Below are positions 57,291-64,000 of a DNA stretch of 64,000 nucleotides, in pieces. How positions within the stretch are numbered: the stretch's first letter is position 1; each line of letters starts with the position of its first letter. The translations under genes and the position numbers were made by a program. The notes under the pieces were generated by a model that saw only the letters and a program-made list of their open reading frames with translations, did not search any database and was not told where the DNA came from. The stretch covers positions 2,294,001 through 2,358,000 of the forward strand of contig JAOVFP010000019.1 in assembly GCA_025738555.1 (NCBI GenBank), given 5' to 3'. The DNA comes from Cyathus striatus. Its lineage: Eukaryota; Basidiomycota; Agaricomycetes; Agaricales; Nidulariaceae.

Positions 57291-57452
57291 TCACAGTTGT
57301 CATGTTCTTCACATGCATCACATATCTCCCATGCATCATGTTTGTCACATTCATTTCCAGCCACATCACAAACTTCCTGTGCTTTTCATAATTCTCACTA
57401 CACATCATTCCTGCGCTTCTCATAATTCCCACACTCCACATCATTCCCACAC
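57285..57452 (+). repeat. Tandem 'cacatcacata.ttcc' repeat, left of LTR L2
   Basis: Short units around tcacat/catcattcc continue at 58570-58815 on the other side of the L2 copy, so the LTR landed in this array. Confidence 0.65.
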
Positions 57453-58560
57453 TGTTGAGTCACGCGACGAGTTTTAAGTAATTCTTTATGTACTTAGAAT
57501 AACAATTCCAAATATATTCAAAAACTTAATATCCCGAGGTGTAAGTTCAGTAAGTTCGAGGGGCGCAATGACTTCAATTTCAAAAATAGGACAAGTTATT
57601 TTTAGATCAGTTTAACTTCGTGTTATTCTTAGAACGCGTCAAGGTATTCAGTGTCAAAGTATTCAGATTTCAATTCAGTTAACTCGGTACGTAGTTCTCT
57701 GTGTCTAAACGTCTCATAACTATTCTGATTCTCGTCTGTATACCGCCCTGTCTGTGGGGGGGAAGAATGCCTGGCAGTTCCTACCGTTTCATTCCCTCCT
57801 CGCTCATCTATATACCTTTTCTTATCTACTTACTTACAAATTGCATAGTAATAAATTTATAATTGATCTCCGGTGTTTCCCCGGCCTATGTGTAAGATAG
57901 CGCGTCGTCAGCGCCCAGGCGGCGGTCAGCCAATTGTGCGCATAACCCAGCGCGCTCCCTTTCTGCAACGCGCACTCGTTTGAGCGTCCCATCGGTTACC
58001 TTCCTAATCAGGTAATCAGCCAATGCGGCAGCGTCATCCATTCATATCAATTTCATTTATGTCAGCCTCTCGGGTCTAGTTTCCGCTCCCGCGTGAACCT
58101 CTGACCGTTGAGGTACTCATTCTCTTTCCATTCTTGCTTCCCTTCCCCCTTTCTCGCGCTCTCTCCCTCTCATTGTCTCGCTTGTCTCAGGGATTCAGGG
58201 TCTCAGGGATTTTTAGTAAGTCCGTGTTCTTCAATATCCACACTTTGCATTTCGTCTGATTTTGTCATAGTCATATTGTTCATTCTAGGTTCTTGGTACT
58301 CGTGTAAAGAACGCAACATTATTTTGAAAGGTAAAGTGGTTATGTATTTTATTTGTTTAAAGGGTTTTAAACCAGTACTAACACGGAGTTATGTTTTTTT
58401 TAATAGGTTTTGATTTATCCCTTGTTTAATTATGGGAGGCGGCACGGGAACTCAGCCCCTCCCCGCTGTTTCCTCACTCAACACACCCGGTACTGGTATC
58501 TCGAAATCGAGATATAACGAAATTAAAATTGGGTATGTTGTTTTCATTTACATGCGTATC
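57453..58560 (+). mobile_element. LTR (family L2, CpG-rich copy) plus leader and gag-like start
   Basis: The LTR runs from TGTTGAGTCACGCG (57453) to ACGCAACA (58318), 866 bp, followed by a leader and then ATG at 58432 opening MGGGTGTQPLPAVSSLNTPG and about 25 more residues before similarity to the other copy ends. CpG-rich motifs are preserved, for example gcgcccaggcggcggtcagc (57913-57932). No pol sequence follows. The element is truncated near 58560, and flanking array sequence resumes. Confidence 0.75.
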
Positions 58561-58564
58561 AACA

Positions 58565-58815
58565 CTCTAGATAATTCCCATGCATCATGTTTTTCATGTT
58601 TGTCTCATGTGTCACATATTTCCTACACATCACATACTTCCTATGCATTACACATTTCCTGCTTGTCACATACTTCCTGCACTCCATATATTTCCCACAT
58701 GTCACAATTGTCACACTTCATGTGCAACATGACCACATCTGTGACACATTTCTAGTGCATTACAATTGTCACGTGGCTCACACATGTCACGATTGTCACG
58801 CTTTTGTATGCATCA
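58565..58815 (+). repeat. Tandem 'catcacatacttcc' repeat, right of LTR L2
   Basis: Continuation of the array at 57285-57452, ending in 'attgtcacg' units. Confidence 0.65.
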
Positions 58816-58819
58816 CAAC

Positions 58820-59412
58820 TGTCACGTGTTGATACTGTGGTTTAGAGGTTGAAAAGAGATGATTTATTCATGAAACCTCGTAGTTTATATACAATTCTAA
58901 TACTATGATATCTAGAACATTCTACATGTAGTTTAATACTTAATGCACATACCACTATTGTGAAGTATCTTCTACTGTGTTCTACTAATTCTTCTTGGAG
59001 CTCTTGGACATAAACTAAACAATATTCAATTGAGCAGTGCAGCTGCAAAATAATAATACAAATAGAGACAAAATAAGAAGAAGTGAGATAGAATGAAAAA
59101 AGAAAGAGAAAAGGTGAAGAAACATGCTAACAGCTCTAAGTTAGATAGTTGAATATCCATAATACCATAACACTTGGTTACTACCCACAGGAGTAGGAGC
59201 CTTTCTAGCTGAACTCCTTGTTCAGCTTTGGCCTTTAGGCTTAGGAGACATTTAAAATGAATAAAAGCGAAATTAAATGAATTTACTATGACAGTTAATG
59301 GTACAGATCAACAACTGGGGGGCAGGAATCACTCTAATCAATGAATCAAAGCAGTCATCAAGCAGATCCAGAGTGAAATTAAGTCGGAGTCCAAAATGTT
59401 ACCAAAAATAGA
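58820..59412. other. Unassigned AT-rich spacer
   Basis: No gene, repeat partner or motif was recognised. Confidence 0.5.
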
Positions 59413-60200
59413 TGGATGTACAGTTTGTGATACATAAACACCACAAATTTTTTAGCAAAAACTAATTACAGATTCAGATTCAGCAAGTTGGGGTACATAA
59501 AAAAATGGTGTTTTTGAGAAATTCCCACAACAAAATAGGTGTGCCAAATTTTTTGGCAAAAAAATCAACATATTATGCTGACTAATTTAGGATTCAATGG
59601 CTTCAGCAACCATAATTGAAGTACTCCTCTAACACAAATGTGTAATTACCTATTTTTCAAGCTTTTCTCACCTGAAATTTAAAGGAATCTAATTAATAAA
59701 TTGAGCAAATGTGGTTGTATCACTCAGTTTTAACACAGGTTCATGCACCTCACCCCATCTCATCCCTTTGACTCTTAACTTTCCTTTCAATCTCTCTCAC
59801 TGTTTCATTCTTTATTAGTTTCTCCTTGTCTCTTTTAGACTATTTTCTCTTTAATTTATATATAGTATATAACTAGAGCAAGTAAGGTGTGAGATTGTCA
59901 TCTGTCATCTCACACTGCACTTGCAGGTATGTACTCATTTGGAACCAGAAAAAAAAATTTGGAACTCTCTATAGAGTTCAATACCTATCTCTCCTGGATC
60001 CACACCACTGAGTAGTAGGGTTATTAAGGTAATTCACATATTATTGAATAGCTGCCATGGATTAGACATATTTATAGACTCCTCACTAATAGCATAAGCA
60101 TTCTAGTCATTTGTACTGAACTATGGGTAGGGAATGGATAATAGGTGGTGGGGAGGGCATTGAGAACTCTGAAAATAAGTTTTGACTGATTATTGTGTAA
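59413..60200 (+). mobile_element. Truncated copy of the 53089-54864 TA element
   Basis: It starts ta|cagtttgtgatac and follows the other copy (caccacaaatttt, then ttcagcaagt..g.gtacataaaaa, then gtttttgagaaattcc) but lacks the 395-bp MITE and one internal segment. Similarity ends at tgactgattattgtg (60199). The right end is missing. Confidence 0.8.
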
Positions 60201-62235
60201 TTAAAGTACCTAGTTTAGCACAATGTAGTATAAATTAAAATATGGTTAATTCTACTCACACCACATATGCTCACTAAGAAAGTGCTTGGTGGGTAAGACT
60301 CAGATGCAAGATGCTTCCAGGTGAAGTAAGGTAAAGGGGAGGTGTCAATGACTGATGCCCAAGAGGGAATGCATGCTTAGCGAACACTTTGATGTGTGTT
60401 TGATGTGTGTTCCTTAATCTCAGACTTAACATGGGCTTATGACTTCAAACTCTTGTTGCACTTAGAATCTCAAGCTCACACAAATACTAGCAAGGACTGC
60501 TCAATCATATTTCTCAGGGCACAGGAGACTGCCCTTCTACTACACAAAGCTACCTATTAAATATCTTACAGAACACAGCTAAGAGAAACTATATAGTTAA
60601 TACAAAAGCAGTAATTGCACATTAGCAAAGCTGTAAATTAGACTTTTAGACTGGATACAGGTGTCTGGGATGGACCAGAGTAAATCACAGATATACAAAC
60701 ATACGAGCACCAAGAATGTGTTCATATGGGAAGATAACAAAGGACAATAACTTGTCCTGCAGGAAGAATGCTCCATATGGAGGTGTGATGCCATGCACTT
60801 TGACATGTGGAATGGGAACTACTGAATAAGCCTGCTGGGAATGCTGGGTCTCAGGCCAGGCTAGGTGCCTATGGTGTGCTGATGCACAGTGCTGGTACAG
60901 TGTGATTAGATAGTGGCAACTGCTGTGGGTCTAGTGCTCATGCCTTTTCCTATGACACAATAACATAGCTTCAATATCCTATTATTAGAATAGACATGCA
61001 CTTAGCTCAATCTTTGGCCTTACTGGTAACTATTTCCCATTGATGTTGAGAATAAGCTCTGACCTCATTGTTTCTATTCTTGGACAACCATGCTAAACTA
61101 GATCAAAGTAGTTGTACTCCAACATTTGGCAAGACAGTAATTGCTTAGATATTCACTTAGGTGCATCTTGTTCAGCCAGAATTTCAGTTAACTGCTTAGT
61201 CCAGACTTAAAGTGTGTAGTTTCTGAATTAAAGTCAGAGGGTTAGACTTCAATAGTGAGTTTGAGAGGGCAAGAACTTATCACTTAGGGAAAATATGTGT
61301 TTAATGGTCTTGTATTTCAGGAACTCTAAAGTACAGGGTACTCTACTGGGGTTTATATAAGTATCTACAAGGTATGTACGAGTCATAGTGAGTAATGAGT
61401 GAGTCAGAAACAGTATATATTGAGTCAAGGAAAGTTTTAGAAGGGGAGGAAGGTTTTGTATTGTATAGATAAGGTGAGTAAGAGAGTATGGAATGTGAGT
61501 AAGGGAAAAGGGGAATGTTAATAGAGAAGAGAAAGAGAGCTGTGCTTGGATGAGTCTTAAGGAGGCAGTACCGACAAGGTCAATGGTACCATAGGTCAAA
61601 GCAGAAGTGCAAGAGAGGAGAAGCCAATGAGAGAGAGTTAAGCATATGGAAGTAAAGTCATCATCACATGGACAGTCCATGCAATGGTGTTTGTATCACG
61701 TGACTGCGCTGGTTGTTGACGTCAGAGCTCTGCAAGGTCAAGACCTTACATAAAGTCATACTGTATTCAAATGTAAAATTAAGACTTAGTTTTAAAATAG
61801 AGTACTATAGTATGTATCATTACTACTTATTTTGTACATTCAATTAAGCTCAATGAATATAATTGAGAAATGAGATGTTTAAAAAGTGTCTATGTAATAT
61901 AAACCTAACCTTGAGATAAAATCTTGCAATGATGTAGTGCACTGTAAGTGTGACTCATAACCTGAGCATACAGAGTGCAGTAACATGTGTCTACTGCTTT
62001 TTCTAGTGAGTTTTTGGAATAGAATTCATCATGTAAAAGAGAATAGTCCACTGGATTTGTGTGTGATAGCTTGATGTGCACAGCAGGAATTGAACTCAAG
62101 ACTGAATGGCATGGGAATTATCATGTGATATAAAAGTCATGAGTGTTGTTTCCTGTATGGAAACAATGCTCATGACTTACTCAAGTGTTGAATTGGATTT
62201 GGTTGAAACTTTGAACTACACCACATCTGCTCACT
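60201..62235. other. Unassigned stretch
   Basis: Mostly AT-rich. A 143-codon minus-strand frame at 61249-61680 is Leu/Ser/Thr-rich with no domain. Just upstream of it on that strand lie a cacgtg E-box (61698-61703) and a tgacgtca CRE-type site (61718-61725), which are promoter-like but not proof of a gene. Confidence 0.35.
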
Positions 62236-62237
62236 GA

Positions 62238-62345
62238 GCTAGGGAAGTGCATGGGTAACCCATGGGTGTTTCTAGTCTGACTCACACCTGTACCCATCTA
62301 AACCCTTACCTGTGAACCCATGGGTATTTTTAATACAGGCACTAC
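62238..62345. mobile_element. Possible short hAT-type MITE with CCCATGGG motifs
   Basis: TAGGGAAGTGCATGGGTAAC at the left and TAGTGCCTGTATTAAAAATA read inward from the right enclose about 105 bp with several acccatgggt motifs, similar to those at 17540-17590. No clear 8-bp duplication was found. Confidence 0.35.
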
Positions 62346-62589
62346 AGGTTGTGTGTAATCTATGAGTTTTATTTTATTTAAACTGAATGTGAATGTACTA
62401 CTTGTGTACTACATTGTAATTATATGAACCTACAAGTTTATTGTAGTAAATAATTGGTAAATGAGTGAATTGAACTAAGTATTCAGAGACTCTAAGGTGC
62501 ACTGTAATAGCTGTAACATGAAGATATAAAACTAAGAGGTAATGAAGTGGAATAGATAATTAGTGCCAGTTAAAATGAATTCTAAGAGC

Positions 62590-62815
62590 TCAAACAAAGC
62601 AATTATTGTCACAATGATCCAACATTTGTGATAATGATGCTGGTATCATTATCATGATGATTGTCTCATTCTAATGATGCCAACATTGTTAGAATGATGT
62701 TGGATTCATTAGAATAATACAGGATTCATTATAAAGACACTTGCATTATTCTAATGATATCAACATCATTAGAATGATGTTGGATTCATTATGATCACAC
62801 TTGTATCTTTCTAAC
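62590..62815. repeat. Inverted/tandem 'attctaatgat' repeats
   Basis: 'attctaatgat.' and 'atcattagaatgatgttgg' alternate about six times and can pair with one another. Confidence 0.7.
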
Positions 62816-62835
62816 AATGCAGTAATTTACACTCC

Positions 62836-63245
62836 CCCAAGAGGTCTGTACGGATCTGTACAGATCCATACAGACCCATACAGAATTTACATGATGGCTA
62901 TTATTATTATTAGAGGTGATTATTCTATACAGATTCCATACATATTCTGCATGGATTCTGTGTGTATTTATGCAGAATCTGTAAGATCTATTTAATACCT
63001 TAATTTTATGCATAGTGTCATGCTTAATGCATAGTGTCACACTTAATGCAGTGTCACATGCAAGGAAATAAGTATAATAAGACTCTGTACAGAATTTTCA
63101 GGTCTGTAATGCAGAATTCTGTGTAATCTGTATGGAATTTTCAGAATCTGTGCAGAATCTGCACAGATCCAAAAAAACCTCTGCCAAAAATAAAAAAATA
63201 TGTGCAGATTCCACATGGATTCTGCACAGATCTGTACAGAACACA
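62836..63245. repeat. Cluster of short palindromes (tctgtacaga / tctgcacagat)
   Basis: More than fifteen copies of ctgtacagat, ctgcacagat or catacagat variants lie in 400 bp in both orientations. No coding sequence is supported. Confidence 0.75.
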
Positions 63246-63577
63246 TGGCTAAGTGTAAAGAGCTCCAGAAGAGATGCATCATGTATTCAAAAGCAAGTAA
63301 AGGATAGTGCAGAGTTTTAGTTTACAATTGTAACTTGACCCATTAAGTCCTGTTATTAAGCAATTGGAAATAGTGGATTGAATACTTGGCTAAGTACTTT
63401 TACAGGTATAGTAACTTGTACAGAAGTGGTGATATCATATATGTTAATGCCCAGGTGATAAAGTCTGATGAATAATGCACAATAAGTCCATGATACATCT
63501 GATAGCGATGAAAATACAATAAAATAATAATAGCTAAGCACCCAATGGAATGATGGAGGTAACATGATTTGAGAGTT

Positions 63578-64000
63578 CTAAAATCTATCCCAGTTACTAG
63601 TCATGGTCGGTAAAATGTTCTTCTCCTTGTTCAAATACCACATTTGGATTAAAAGAATAGGCCAAGCAAGACGTTTCCAAAGCGGAACGGGTTTGTCGAG
63701 TATAAATTGGCACTCGTAAGCGATGACGTTCCAGAGAATTGCTATGGTTATTGGTATAGCTGTGTTTATATAGCCATTGAGTATTTCTGGCGAGGCATCC
63801 ATTCCGAATGCAAGCTATGAAAAGTGAGGCATAAGAAAATAAGTGTCAATGGTGGATGCGGTAAACCTACGGCAATATAACAAGCGGGAAGCAGTAATAT
63901 TAATGAAAGGTATGCGAAATGCTTCATATGTAATCGTATAGCTTTAAAAGAGTCAGTCAACCAGTTCCATGACCAATATGGGTAACTCACTTTTTCGACA
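63578..64000 (-). CDS. Multi-pass membrane protein, C-terminal part (gene runs off the window)
   Basis: Two exons on the minus strand. The 5' exon enters from beyond 64000 and reads SYPYWSWNWLTDSFKAIRLH, then a strongly hydrophobic segment KHFAYLSLILLLPACYIA. It ends at a gtaggt donor near 63868. The intron of about 55 bp ends in tag, and the second exon reads LAFGMDASPEILNGYINTA, then IPITIAILWNVIAYECQFIL (second helix), VPLWKRLAWPILLIQMWYLN (third helix) and a TSNWDRF tail with a stop at 63578-63580. At least three membrane helices are visible. I do not recognise the family with certainty. Both exons join in phase without stops, and CpG sites are kept (for example near 63665-63725), unlike the transposon remnants. 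I take it as a probable intact host gene. Confidence 0.6.

Noticed and set aside
61249..61680. 143-codon minus-strand ORF as a gene with E-box and CRE promoter
   Set aside because: No domain, low-complexity Leu/Ser/Thr composition and no splice partners; motif matches of 6-8 bp are weak on their own.

Overview
This window looks like repeat-rich, AT-rich nuclear DNA of a basidiomycete fungus, most likely an agaricomycete. The reasons are short introns (about 45-70 bp), a KDZ-associated CxC5/CxC6 cysteine-cluster gene (a basidiomycete hallmark), a fungal Helitron and hAT transposon, and two multigene families I know from mushroom genomes. I see no rRNA, no canonical tRNA and no prokaryotic feature. 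Species cannot be named from the sequence.

Layout. 1-2849: 5'-cut long LTR (copy A) with a 1.74-kb TA-flanked TIR element inside it. 2851-3205: inverted fragment of a dispersed repeat (R2). 4760-8180: intron-containing, nonsense-riddled transposase-like gene. 9290-15291: Helitron (Pro-rich N-terminus, Helitron N domain, Pif1 helicase) with an internal deletion and a solo LTR inserted in its helicase. 15291-20340: mosaic of small repeats, the C-terminal part of a hAT transposase, and two Helitron-type leader segments with GC-rich hairpins. 21807-24100: N-terminal and middle part of a hAT transposase. 24690-26000 and 29921-31840: two diverged copies of R2, separated by a 0.97-kb foldback (26268-27238) and a multi-exon gene of unknown function (27304-29197). 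31849-32751: non-autonomous hAT element with an 8-bp target duplication. 33717-35505: satellite array. 36498-37000: SKP1-like pseudogene. 37405-40863: KDZ-associated CxC5/CxC6 pseudogene on the minus strand. 41625-42120: possible start of an En/Spm-type gene. 43927-45205 and 52013-55699: LTR copies B and C, each carrying further insertions. 45540-46313: remnant of a membrane-protein gene. 50189-51350 and 57453-58560: two copies of another LTR plus leader. 59413-60200: truncated copy of a TA element. 63578-64000: 3' end of a membrane-protein gene that leaves the window and is the best candidate for an intact host gene.

How it fits together. Almost every coding unit is broken, and the breaks share a pattern. 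In the Helitron, hAT, transposase-like and KDZ-associated genes, TGA stops often sit where the reading frame or the family points to arginine, as expected from CGA to TGA. The satellite array and the paired LTR copies show the matching CG to TG or CA changes without coding constraint. The window therefore reads as a layered transposon graveyard shaped by C-to-T decay at CpG. Several insertions can be ordered in time from their target-site duplications. I found no defence, CRISPR or metabolic cluster.
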